This document shows positions 50,601 through 58,900 of a DNA stretch of 64,000 nt, piece after piece. The DNA is from Callaeas wilsoni. Lineage: Eukaryota > Chordata > Aves > Passeriformes > Callaeidae. Numbering within the stretch: position 1 is the first letter of the stretch; every line of letters starts with the position of its first letter. The position numbers and the translations under genes were made by a program. The notes beneath the pieces are model-generated. The model saw only the letters and a list, made by a program, of their open reading frames with translations, searched no databases and was not told where the DNA came from. Where the stretch lies: positions 1-64,000 of the forward strand of contig VWPU01003133.1 of NCBI GenBank assembly GCA_013398955.1, in the 5' to 3' direction.

Positions 50601-51662
50601 GGAAACATTCCTGCCTGTCATCAACGGTAAGGTGACCAGGATGGCTGTAATGCTGGGAGAACTTTGAGTTCTGGGCAAGGAGGGAGGAGGGAGTCATGTG
50701 CGTGTGTGTGTTTGTGTGTGTGTGGGTGTGTGGGTGTGTGTGTGGGTGTGTGTTTGGAAGATGTACTAGGAGTGCTGGAGCCATTCAAACCCTGAAATCC
50801 CCATTTTGAGGATGTAGTTGAAAGTCCAACCTTATATTTTCACCATCCCACCCCAGCATCAGTTCTGGCAACAGTCAGTGATGGAGAACCTAAGGAAAGC
50901 CAAGCACACAGTGATGGCCCCGAGAAGCTCTGCTCCCTGTGACCTCCCTGGAGCAGCTCTGTCATGGTGTGAGCTGGCTCAGCATGTAAGGACCTGTCTG
51001 TCCCCTGCAGGTGCCCTGAGCATCGGGATCCCGCTGCCAAAGGTGCTGCGCATCCCCTTAGTGAATGTGGATTTTCAGATAAAAACGGTGAGTGCTCGGA
51101 TGGGCTGTTCCCTCCTGTAAGGCACCCGGGCTGTTCACAGGACCCTGCCAGTGGTGGCTGGGTGTGCAAGAGCTGCAGATTTTAATCCCTGAAAGACTGA
51201 AAGGGCTGCTCTGTCTGACGTCCCTCAGGTCGGGGAATGCTGCCTGAGCATGTGATGCCCACACATGGTGTGGAGCCAGGTGCATCATGAGCAGGGCTCA
51301 GGCCCTGGGGTAGGTCCCAGTTCCCTGTCCAGGCCCTCTTTTCTCTCTGGAGAACTTAGTGGGAGCAGCTCTGATGTGGATCTGGGAATTCAGGCAAGCC
51401 CTCTCCAGTGGCACCATTCAAAGTGTCTTGAATTGCCCCAAATTCCAGCCCTGTTCACTCTGGAGGTGTCGCGGAGAAGCCAAGATATTCCCCAACACTT
51501 CCCAAGAGTTCTGTGCCCTCCTTATTACAAACTGGACATGAGGACTTGTGCAGGAGAGTTCTCTCTTTGCTGTGTGTCGTGAACCAACATCTCTCGACGG
51601 GAGATAATGTGTTTGTGTTTCTCCCTGCTCTCCTTCAGGGCCTGATGGTGTTTCTGGTGTGA
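41553..51662 (+). CDS. BPI fold-containing family B protein, BPIFB3/BPIFB4-like, complete coding region
   Basis: A secreted two-barrel lipid-binding protein of the BPI/LBP/PLUNC superfamily. Fifteen exons join in frame to 1380 nt (459 residues, the usual size). Intron phases are 1,2,2,2,0,1,0,0,0,0,2,0,1,0. Residues 1-~19 form a signal peptide with a hydrophobic core (LFGIIFFCGLL). The amino-terminal BPI domain spans ~35-235 and includes VRVPRLSVVLLPGIGVQL and LVEVNITANIK. The conserved BPI disulfide would join Cys149 or Cys151 to Cys186 (in LCPVVDIV). The carboxy-terminal domain follows to SIGIPLPKVLRIPLVNVDFQ. N-glycosylation sequons lie at N127 and N405. VLSDAI near residue 38 and IKIKVLSGLL at 155-164 point to the BPIFB3/BPIFB4 branch rather than BPIFB2 or BPIFB6. 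This subgroup call is from memory of the family, so no symbol is given. The last exon codes for only seven residues. Confidence 0.9.
42420..42534 (+). CDS. BPIFB-like coding exon 2 (residues 38-75)
   Basis: The acceptor GTTTTCCAG ends at 42419 and the donor GTAAGT starts at 42535. The exon encodes VLSDAIIHNGLIHQHLQG and a Gly/Ser-containing stretch. It ends in phase 2. Confidence 0.9.
42993..43097 (+). CDS. BPIFB-like coding exon 3 (residues 76-110)
   Basis: The acceptor GTTCGCAG ends at 42992 and the donor GTGAGT starts at 43098. The exon encodes the first BPI-barrel strands (DLHLIKVRVPRLSVVLLPG). It ends in phase 2. Confidence 0.93.
43342..43497 (+). CDS. BPIFB-like coding exon 4 (residues 111-162)
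   Basis: The acceptor TTTTGCAG ends at 43341 and the donor GTAAGT starts at 43498. The exon carries LVEVNITANIKC (sequon N127) and the first conserved disulfide cysteine region (EDCLCILG, Cys149/Cys151). It ends in phase 2. Confidence 0.94.
44600..44866 (+). mobile_element. CR1 LINE 3'-end fragment in BPIFB-like intron 4
   Basis: Landmarks are AACAGGCTCTCCAGGGAAGTGG, CCCTGGAAGTGCTAAAAAAATG, GGTTGGACTTGATGATTTTAG and CAACCTTAATGATTCTGTGATTCT. This is a sense-strand CR1 3' terminus with its characteristic end. Confidence 0.93.
45071..45134 (+). CDS. BPIFB-like coding exon 5 (residues 163-184)
   Basis: The acceptor CTTTCCAG ends at 45070 and the donor GTACGG starts at 45135. The exon encodes the helix GLLTLSVNELVLRQLTATLP and ends in phase 0. 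Confidence 0.92.
45524..45587 (+). CDS. BPIFB-like coding exon 6 (residues 185-205)
   Basis: The acceptor TGTTGCAG ends at 45523 and the donor GTGCGT starts at 45588. The exon encodes LCPVVDIVMNLVNIHLLSTL, with Cys186 the second half of the conserved BPI disulfide. It ends in phase 1. Confidence 0.94.
46021..46112 (+). CDS. BPIFB-like coding exon 7 (residues 206-236)
   Basis: The acceptor TGTGTAG ends at 46020 and the donor GTAAGT starts at 46113. The exon encodes the inter-domain strand (IHYQLASIPYTSGKFLGLDL) and is exactly as long (92 nt) as the matching TENP exon. Confidence 0.94.
47120..47293 (+). CDS. BPIFB-like coding exon 8 (residues 237-294)
   Basis: The acceptor CTCTGCAG ends at 47119 and the donor GTGAGT starts at 47294. 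It is a phase 0 exon of 58 codons including LPPLMDRLLLLVMRQSFLNS, the family helix that opens the carboxy-terminal barrel. Confidence 0.93.
47408..47444 (+). repeat. GGGTGTCT octamer repeat
   Basis: Three to four copies of TGGGTGTC followed by TGTGTGTG, in the intron after coding exon 8 of the BPIFB-like gene. Confidence 0.8.
47950..48003 (+). CDS. BPIFB-like coding exon 9 (residues 295-312)
   Basis: The acceptor TCCCACAG ends at 47949 and the donor GTGAGG starts at 48004. It is a short phase 0 exon (FSGASHLREAVWTMAPAE), homologous in position to the 42-nt TENP exon but poorly conserved in sequence. Confidence 0.82.
48601..48768 (+). CDS. BPIFB-like coding exon 10 (residues 313-368)
   Basis: The acceptor TTCCCACAG ends at 48600 and the donor GTAAGT starts at 48769. 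The exon encodes LSIKLMLRGNPLILLEENKA and the following strand. The extra cysteines at its start (CSAC) are not part of the family disulfide. Confidence 0.92.
48880..48947 (+). CDS. BPIFB-like coding exon 11 (residues 369-390)
   Basis: The acceptor GCTTGCAG ends at 48879 and the donor GTGAGC starts at 48948. The exon encodes DLALNVRVSIVGGRLVLQLA and ends in phase 2. At 68 nt it is identical in length to the TENP counterpart. Confidence 0.93.
49084..49612 (+). mobile_element. Old, decayed LINE fragment (CR1/L2-like)
   Basis: Sequence such as AGACTGTCAGCTTGACTTTG followed by GGCAGTGGCTCGAAATGC, then TTGAGGATTTTGGGCC and AGCTTGTCAAAGAGCTGG, resembles the 3' part of an old CR1/L2-type LINE. It is too decayed for a frame. 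It lies within intron 11 of the BPIFB-like gene. The family assignment is from memory and uncertain. Confidence 0.45.
49614..49690 (-). mobile_element. Short CR1 3'-terminal fragment
   Basis: ATAGAATCACAGAATGGTTT, then AAAGGGATCTTAAAGATCATCC and cccccc. Reverse complement of the CR1 end, abutting the older LINE fragment on its left. Confidence 0.85.
50030..50072 (+). CDS. BPIFB-like coding exon 12 (residues 391-405)
   Basis: The acceptor CCCTGCAG ends at 50029 and the donor GTAAGT starts at 50073. The exon encodes STSLSLESSDVGISN, the family's SSDVG segment. Confidence 0.92.
50563..50626 (+). CDS. BPIFB-like coding exon 13 (residues 406-426)
   Basis: The acceptor GATTCAG ends at 50562 and the donor GTAAGG starts at 50627. 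The exon encodes the terminal helix (LLVETFLPVIN) and ends in phase 1. Confidence 0.92.
50699..50755 (+). repeat. (GT)n microsatellite
   Basis: About 56 bp of interrupted GT repeat with GGGTGTGT interruptions, in the intron between coding exons 13 and 14 of the BPIFB-like gene. Confidence 0.9.
51011..51087 (+). CDS. BPIFB-like coding exon 14 (residues 427-452)
   Basis: The acceptor CCCTGCAG ends at 51010 and the donor GTGAGT starts at 51088. The exon encodes the family-typical GIPLPKVLRIPLVNVDFQ. At 77 nt it equals the TENP exon in length. Confidence 0.94.
51639..51662 (+). CDS. BPIFB-like terminal coding exon (residues 453-459 and stop)
   Basis: The acceptor TCCTTCAG ends at 51638. The exon encodes GLMVFLV and then TGA. 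The matching exon in TENP codes for 22 residues, so the carboxy end here is very short; a hydrophobic ending is common in this family. Confidence 0.88.
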   Translation, partial: GLMVFLV

Positions 51663-52125
51663 GCTGTGGAGCCCGAGGCATGGAGAGGGCTGTGGGGGCA
51701 GAGAGAGAAAGAGAGCAGCGAGGACGGAATGCCAGGACCAGCATTATCTGCTTTTCTTTCCTAAACTTGATTCAAGATTCTTGATAATATTTAAGACACT
51801 TTAAAGTGAATTGGCTTGTGCGAGTATGGTTTGACACTTGTGTAAGCCAAACCTGACCGGCAGCTCTGTGTACAAATATTTATTTAGAGAAGTTGGTGTG
51901 ATTTTGGGGTCACAGTCACAGCAGTTGCATGTGCTGCTGCAGTGGAATTGGGAAATTTTCTCTGAGGTAAAACTCCTCCTGATAGAATGAAAAAGTGAAT
52001 TTGTTGCACGTGGCTTCTGGAGTGAATCTCCCCATCCTTGTCCAGGAGAGTGTGAAGTGCTGAGCGGGAGCTCAGAATACATTTGTCATGTAACTCTTTT
52101 AATAAATGTTCCTACATTTTTAGTG
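51663..52125 (+). other. 3' untranslated region of the BPIFB-like gene
   Basis: Non-coding sequence from the stop to a canonical AATAAA at 52101-52106, implying cleavage near 52120-52125 and a 3' UTR of ~460 nt. Confidence 0.7.
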
Positions 52126-55100
52126 CTTGGAATGAGGTTCTGGTTTCTGATGCTTCTCAGAGACAGCTTCTGTCCTGCCTCTGCTCTGGGATCTTGTTCC
52201 TTTGTGACAATCAATATTTTGGGCTTGGGGTTGAAAATTCTTCCCACTTGAACTTCCTGAGAAAAAAATTGAATTTTCAGTGGCTCCTCCTGGCCTGATA
52301 ACCTGCGGACCAAAGCTAATCCACAAGCAGAAATCAAAATTAAATCAAATTTCCAAAGGTCATGAAGCATTTCCTAATAGAATCTGGATGGAAAACTTCC
52401 TTACCGGAGGACCGAGAGGTCTGATAGCCCTGGAGAACACTCGTCTGCCTGCCAGAGCCACATCTGCTTAGGCTAATGTCACAGCCTATTGGTCTCTGCA
52501 TGTCACAGTGACAAGAATCCCATCATTTTGGATTTTAAAAAGTCCAAACGATTCTGGATTAAAAAAAATACAAATCTCAGGTTTTAAATGGCCTCTCCAA
52601 CACCTGCTTTTCCCAGCACGGGATGTTATTACGAGTGTGTTATTTACTTCTTGTGCCCCCAGAGGTTGTGGCAGTCTGGCACTGACCAGGTGAGGGATGG
52701 GGCAATATTCCACTCTGCATTTCTGCCTGAAGGTAGCAATAGTTCAGTATCTGTGGGGCCCAAACCTGTGGCTGCTGCATGAGCTCCCGGCATCGCTGTG
52801 AGATGCTGCAGAGGAATCGCTGAACACGGCAGAGAAGGTGCTGGACCCATTGGGAGTCCCTCTTTGTGTGAATTGGCCAGCGCCCTCCTGAGCTGTGCCA
52901 AACACAAACCTGGTGTCACACACTGTCACCACATGGGCTGGCCTACCTTGTGTCCAGCACAAGGGCTTTGGGTCGGTTGAAGTCCATGGTAACATTGAAG
53001 ATGAGTGTCCTGGTGAGTATAAAAAGCTCCTTTGGTTCCCAGCACGGTGCAGGCTGATGCTGCCTGTGGGATTGTGCTCCTCAGAGACTGTTCAGCTGCT
53101 GGTGACATGGGCCTTGCCCTGGCCCTGGGCAGAAGTGATGCCCCTGTGATGACTGTGCCACACTGAAGCAGCAGGCTGGGTACAGCCCCATCGCCAGCTG
53201 GAGTGAGGTGCCAGCAAGAGTGAGTGCTGTGGAGCATTGGAACCTGCTCAGGAGCCAGGAGCAGGGAGCTCAGATCCCATTGCTCGTGTTCTCTGACACC
53301 AGCGTGCCCACAGAGCTGGCAGAGCAGGCTTTGGGGGTCTGTGTGACCCTGTTACCTGGAGGATGGGATGAGGGGCCCCAGCAACCTGTGCTGGCAGCTG
53401 CTTTGTGCCACTTCAGGGCTCCTGCCCTGCTGGGACTTGGTGTCTCCATCCATCCTTTTCGCCCACAGGTTGGCAGAACAGGCTGTGTTGATACAAGGGT
53501 TTTTTTCTGGTTCCTGAGCAAACACCTTCAGGACAGTAAGTAAAGTTTAGGCCCTCTTTTCATTCCCGTTTGGCCATCACTTCTGTGTGCATTCTGCTCT
53601 ACTGGGAGGCATTCATTTCTCTGGCACATTACAGAGGGCTCTGCGATCTGGCACCGTCCCAGGCCTCTGCTTGTCTTGAGAAAGAAAACAGTGTGGCGAG
53701 AACATGTGATGAGAGCTTGCTGCTGCACAGAAGAGGTGCCCCTGGAAAAGGTTTTTCCTTTCGAGGTCTGGCCTCCATCATGCTGCTCATCACGTGGGAC
53801 TGAGGGGGAAGCAGCAGAGGAGCCTTTTCCAAAGGAAAGGGCAGCATTTTCTCAGTGTTACTTGTCACTTCTGCAACTTGTACTTCTAATGCTCTAAATT
53901 TCCAGTGGCTTCAGAAGTATATCCAGAGCAGGAAACTGCAATCCAGAGCCCATAAGAGCTGGGACAATCCTGTTCAGGAATGTTTCTTTAACAGTGGTAC
54001 CTTGACAGGCTGGAAAATCTTTTGCTGGGTGAGCAGCAGGAGGGCTTCCCAGGGACTGGCCATGCTGCCAGCTGCACATGGGACTTGGAGTTCTCCAGCC
54101 CTTTCTCCAGCAATGCCCTGGCAAAAGCTTCATCGCTCTGCTCCTTTGTGGGGGCTGGAGAAGGGGCTTGTTCCCCCTGCTCTGGGGTTTGAACCATCTG
54201 GCTGGTGCATGCTGCTCCATGTGCCAGCGGTGAGGGAAGCTGGGTGTCACCAGGCAGCTCTTCCTTCAGGACTGCCCAGGAAAGTGATGGATTCTGTGTT
54301 TGCCAAAGTGGCTACTCCAAACAATTTTTTTCAGCATTCCTTTTCCCTGGCTGTGCTGGGGGTCTCAGTAAATGCGGTGACTGGAGGGAGAAGCAGAAGA
54401 CCCTCGTTCTTCAGCATGAGCCAGCTCTGCTCTAAGCCTGTGGCTATTCCCAGGTAGGGCTGGCAGTTGCAGGTGCAGCTCCTGAGACTCCAGCCCTGCG
54501 CTGGAGAGGCAGAGTCATGCAGTGAAGCTTGGAGCCAGAATATTCCCCACCAAAGAAATGCATCTTTTTACTACTGTAGCTTACTCCTTTTGGGAAACTG
54601 GTTTAACATATATTAGTCAAAGAATAATGGTTGCAGCTCTACCAGGAAACTTTTATTAGGAGCTGTTCCTGCTATGGCCAACCTCGGGCATTAACGTCAT
54701 TAGTCAGGTCTCCACTCCGGGCGTATAAACCTTCAGGGCTCTTTACTCCTTGCAGTAAATCAACCTAGCTGGTTTTGTTTGCTTTCCTATTTCTGAGCCT
54801 TTGAAATACAAGGTTTTGAAGTGTTTTTCAGCACCTTCAGAGGCTAGAAATGATGGGTATAGTTGTAGCAAGTGAAAGCAGATGTAGATGTAATTAATAA
54901 GGTTTCATGGCTGGGGTGTTAACGTGAAGCATCACCATGGGAGAGCTGAGGTGGGAGCTGCATGATCAGGGGTAAGGATGCTCTTCCTGGCTGCACAGTC
55001 AGGGATGAGGATGCTCCTGCTGGGCTACGTGCTCAGGGATAAGGATTCCCCTCCTGGGTATGAGCACAGCCATGCCTTCACCCTGGCTGGGGTAGATGCC

Positions 55101-55690
55101 AGCAGCACCCAGTGATCGAGTGACTCGGGCAGCTTTTGGAGCTCTGTTACCACCCACCCTCCCCTTTTGGATGCCTGTGTCTGTGTGTGTGTTCTTCCCC
55201 CCCTTTATGTTCCTGAACAACTGGGAGATGTGTTTGGTCAGTAGGAAAGAGCATCCCAATGCCAACGACTGCGGCGCCGGCGCAGTGTGATGCCTGCAGT
55301 CACCCCTCATTCAGCATTTTCTCTGTGATGAGCTTTCTCAGAAGCAAAGTGTTGAAAATATAACTGCCTTCAGGTCTAAAATTAGAAACCATTCTGCAGA
55401 CTGATTTCCTCCCCCTCCTCTTCTTTCTGACCCAGGAAACTCACCAGCTGTAATGTTCCCATAGTAACACGAGACATGGAGGAAAAGCAGATGAAAAATC
55501 TCTCGTTGTAGGGGCTATGTCGTTCTGCAGCTGAGAGGCACGAGTCTGTTTTGTATCCTTGTAAATGAGTGGAATTAATTAAATGTAGGGTCTGGACGTG
55601 ATGGGCAAAATTCATCTGTTTATAGGTACAAATTGTTGAGGGGGGAAAAATGTCAATAGTCACACCAGGAAATGCAGAATTAGAGAAATG
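52126..55690. other. Convergent intergenic gap, no gene recognised
   Basis: This lies between the 3' ends of the BPIFB-like gene and TENP. I see no exon. It includes a short three-copy repeat at 54961-55060 and an isolated TATAAA-containing stretch at 54718-54730 that leads to no recognisable exon. Confidence 0.55.
54961..55060. repeat. Three-copy imperfect ~33-bp tandem repeat
   Basis: Three consecutive units of the form TCAGGGATAAGGATGCTCCTCCTGGGTA with substitutions (starts near 54966, 54999 and 55033). Short tandem duplication in intergenic DNA. Confidence 0.75.
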
Positions 55691-55927
55691 TTTAATTAAA
55701 GCATGGAACGTTGTTACAATCCATCCTCTGAGCAACAAAAACACCAGGAGCAGGGCTGGAAGAGAAAGGTGCTAGTGCAACACCGTTATTATCCAGAATA
55801 TAAAACCATGATGTTTTAGTAAGGCAAGAAAAAAGATTTTCAACATTTCAAGCAGTGACAAACCACGGAGCATGATGTGAGAGTCAACTGAATGATTTTG
55901 CCACTGTTTTACTCCAGACACTGCACT
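55691..55927 (-). other. TENP: TENP 3' untranslated region, likely
   Basis: Downstream of the TENP stop on the minus strand, the first plausible poly-A signal is ATTAAA (plus-strand TTTAAT at 55691-55696), about 230 nt past the stop. No AATAAA is present closer. The transcript end is inferred. Confidence 0.4.
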
Positions 55928-55996
55928 TCACTCCCGAGTGCTCGCCTCTCCAGTCCTTGCCTCTAGCTGGAGGTTGCAGGGGATCAAGACATAGTC
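55928..55996 (-). CDS. TENP: TENP terminal coding exon (residues 430-451 and stop)
   Basis: Encodes DYVLIPCNLQLEARTGEAST, then RE and TGA. The acceptor is CTGCTCAG. The charged carboxy tail is more than three times as long as the seven-residue tail of the BPIFB-like paralogue. Confidence 0.93.
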   Translation of the reverse strand, partial: DYVLIPCNLQLEARTGEASTRE

Positions 55997-58900
55997 CTGA
56001 GCAGGGAAGGAAGGAAGGAAGGAGGACTGAGCATGGTGCCAGTGTGGCTCCATCAGCCCACACACGGCTTCACCATCACCACCCTCGGACACAACCACTG
56101 CCTGTATCCGTGGGGCTAAAGAGGGGCTCAGCCTACTACAATGGAACTTGGTTCTGCAAGTTACCAGGGCTGGATGATCAGGCTCTGATTTACTCCAGAG
56201 CTGGGAGGTTAGCATTGCTCCCAGGCTTCCTTTAAATCACGCACAGCAGGGAGCAACTTAAATGTCTTATTTCTTACCTTGTGAATTGTGATGTTGACAT
56301 CGGTGTAAGTGAAACTGGCGATGTGGGGCAGGAAAACACCTTGTCTCAGGACCACTGAGAAAAAGAGGGAACGTTACCAGCTGGGTGCTGCCTGGGTCCA
56401 TGTTGAGCATCCCACACGGCAGCACGCGCAGAGCTCCCATCTCCTCACCATTTATCTGGGCTGGCACTTCCTCACGGATTGTGGGCAGGAACAACTCCTC
56501 CAGCAAGGCAGCCTGCGGGGGAAAGTCAGAGGCAGCTCATGGTGTGGGGCTAAAGCAGGAGGAGAGGGGCAGAGACCCATGAGAGGGTCCTGATGCTCAC
56601 TGCCCCTCTTCCCATCCCACCCGGACTCAACTGTCCCTTCCACCAGGTGCAGCAAGCACTCAAAGTCAGTATTTCCATATTTCCCTGCTGGCACCCGCTG
56701 CCCAGGATGTCTGGGGCAGCTGAGGGGAACCAGGCTCTCAGAGGATGGTACCAGGAGTGGCCACAGCTGGAGGTACCTACCAGTACAGGACCCACATCAG
56801 AGGTGGCCAGGCTGAGCTCGATATCCCTGGAAAAGTAGCAGAGGAGCTGCTGGTGCTGAGCTGTAATCAGCAGTTTCTCATTTCCCCAAACTCCCCATCT
56901 GGGCTCAGGACCTTTGTGGGAGTGTGGAAGCTGCAGTTCCCACTTTTCTCCCTAGCCTTGTTTCTGGAATTTCACTATCTTCCTAGGGAAGAAGCTAGTC
57001 TGCAATGCCCAAACTCTAAAAGCTAAAACCCTCCCCAGACCGCTTTGCCTCTCCTTTCCCTGCTGTGACTGGGAAGTGTCCCCTTCGGGCTCCCGCGGCG
57101 CAGCCGGGGTCATTACTCGATGGCTGCCACAGAGATGATCATCCTCGTGTCGGCGACGCTGAGGTGGAGCCTGGCAGTCACATCCTGTGAGGGGAACAGA
57201 GGACGGGATCAGTGCAGAAATGGCCCCACTTTGGCACTGAGTGGTGGGGTGTGATGAACCCATCCGTGTGCTGCCTCCTGCATCCTGCATGATGCCACGC
57301 AGGCAAACGCTGCTGAACAGGAACACTGTGATGGAAAAAGGCTGAATCAGCCCCTGCAGTGGCTTCAGTGGGGCCAGGGCCCAGAGCAGAGGCCAGTGCC
57401 TGGGGGCAGCATGGATACACTCGCAGCACACGCTTCCCAAGCTCGGCATGCTTCCACACTCACCACGTTCACACTCAGGAAGCTCTGGAAAAGGGATGCT
57501 CCTGCTCCAATCTGGGCAGTAAGGAAAAGCTTCACGATTGCTTTGTCTTCCTCCAGTACCACATGAGGTGAGCTCCGGGTCACAGCTTGAAGCACCACTG
57601 GGAGGTCCTCTTGGAAGAGGGAGCCCATCTGCCAAGGGAGCGGGGTTGTTTCTGGGCATGGCAGCCATCCCTGCGTCCCCAGGGTGGGGGACACTGCCTG
57701 AGTTGGGCTTGTGCCTCTTGGGGTTACAGCAACAGCAGCGCACCTGAGTGATCCTCTCAGCCAAGGTGGCAGTGGTCAGCGAGCTCTGAAACACAAAAGC
57801 ACAGCTCGTGGTCAGACCCATGGTTGCCTGGGGCTGCTGCTCCAGGGCTCGTGTCCAGCGTGGCCATGCAGCCCCTCTGATGAGCACCATCCCTCCCCTG
57901 GGTACGTGCAGGAGCCCTCCTCACACCAGCCCATGCCAGGAGCAGTGTGCAGGTTACTCCTCATGGCAAACTCTCCACGCACTATTAGACCAGGAATAAT
58001 TTTAGGAGCTTGGGGGTGAGGGGCTGTGACTGCTGCAGGTGCTTGGACACACTCTCATTTCTGTGCAGGCCATGTGGTTCCTCCAAGTCATTCCCAGGGC
58101 AGGGCTGTCCCTCCAGGTGTGTATCTCCCACTCCTTCCTTCCTCCCTTGTTCCACTCACCAGGAGACTCACGTTGAGGGCTCCAGACTCTTCCAAGGCAG
58201 AGAATAAGCTGGTGTAGAAGTGCTCAGAGAAGGCCAGGATGAGGTGGGAAGGGCTGGAGCTCGCTGGCTCGGGCATGCTGAAAGGCACAGGGCTGACTGG
58301 CAGGGGGATCACTGTCCCTGCCACTTGGAAAGTTGTCTGCAGGGACACAGGCAAAAAGAAAATTAATTTCAAGTGTCTCAGGGCTGTAGCACTGTGTGGA
58401 AGCAGCTTTTCCAAGGACTGGAGCTGAGCGGTAAGAGCTGGAAAATGAGGACTTACTTGCAAAGAGATGATGATTCCCTGCTCAGAGTACATGGGGGAAG
58501 CCAGGGGCTGGTACTGGACTTGGCAGCTTGGTGTGATGGGGAATGGAGCTGCAAATGGAGCGGAGGGATGCTCAGGAAGAGGAGGGAAGGAGTGACAGGA
58601 TATTGGCTCTGGGAAGTGTCTGGGTTTCCCGAGTAAAAAAGACAGGGAAAGAGCTGGGCACAGGGAGCAGGTCCCCAGGGAGATGATGGCAGCAGAGCCT
58701 CTGCTGCTGCAGGGTAGGAATTTGTCCCACCTCATAACCTGCTCCAAAATGATCCTTGAAACCCTCAGTCCATAATGGGACTGAAAACCAACGGCCCACC
58801 TGCCAGAGACATCAGCCGTTCGTTTGGAAAAAGCAGCAATTTGGAGACTTCCAGGCAAATCTACGGAAAAAAGAACAAAAAGAGAGGTGATAGATGAACA

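Noticed and set aside
54718..54731. TATAAA-containing stretch in the gap between the two BPI-fold genes
   Set aside because: No plausible first exon, start codon in good context or splice donor follows, and both flanking genes end here rather than begin.
57000..57890. A 312-codon continuous frame on the minus strand over several TENP exons
   Set aside because: It reads through introns. The parts that match the BPI family are exactly the spliced TENP exons, and the stretches between them lie outside GT-AG boundaries.
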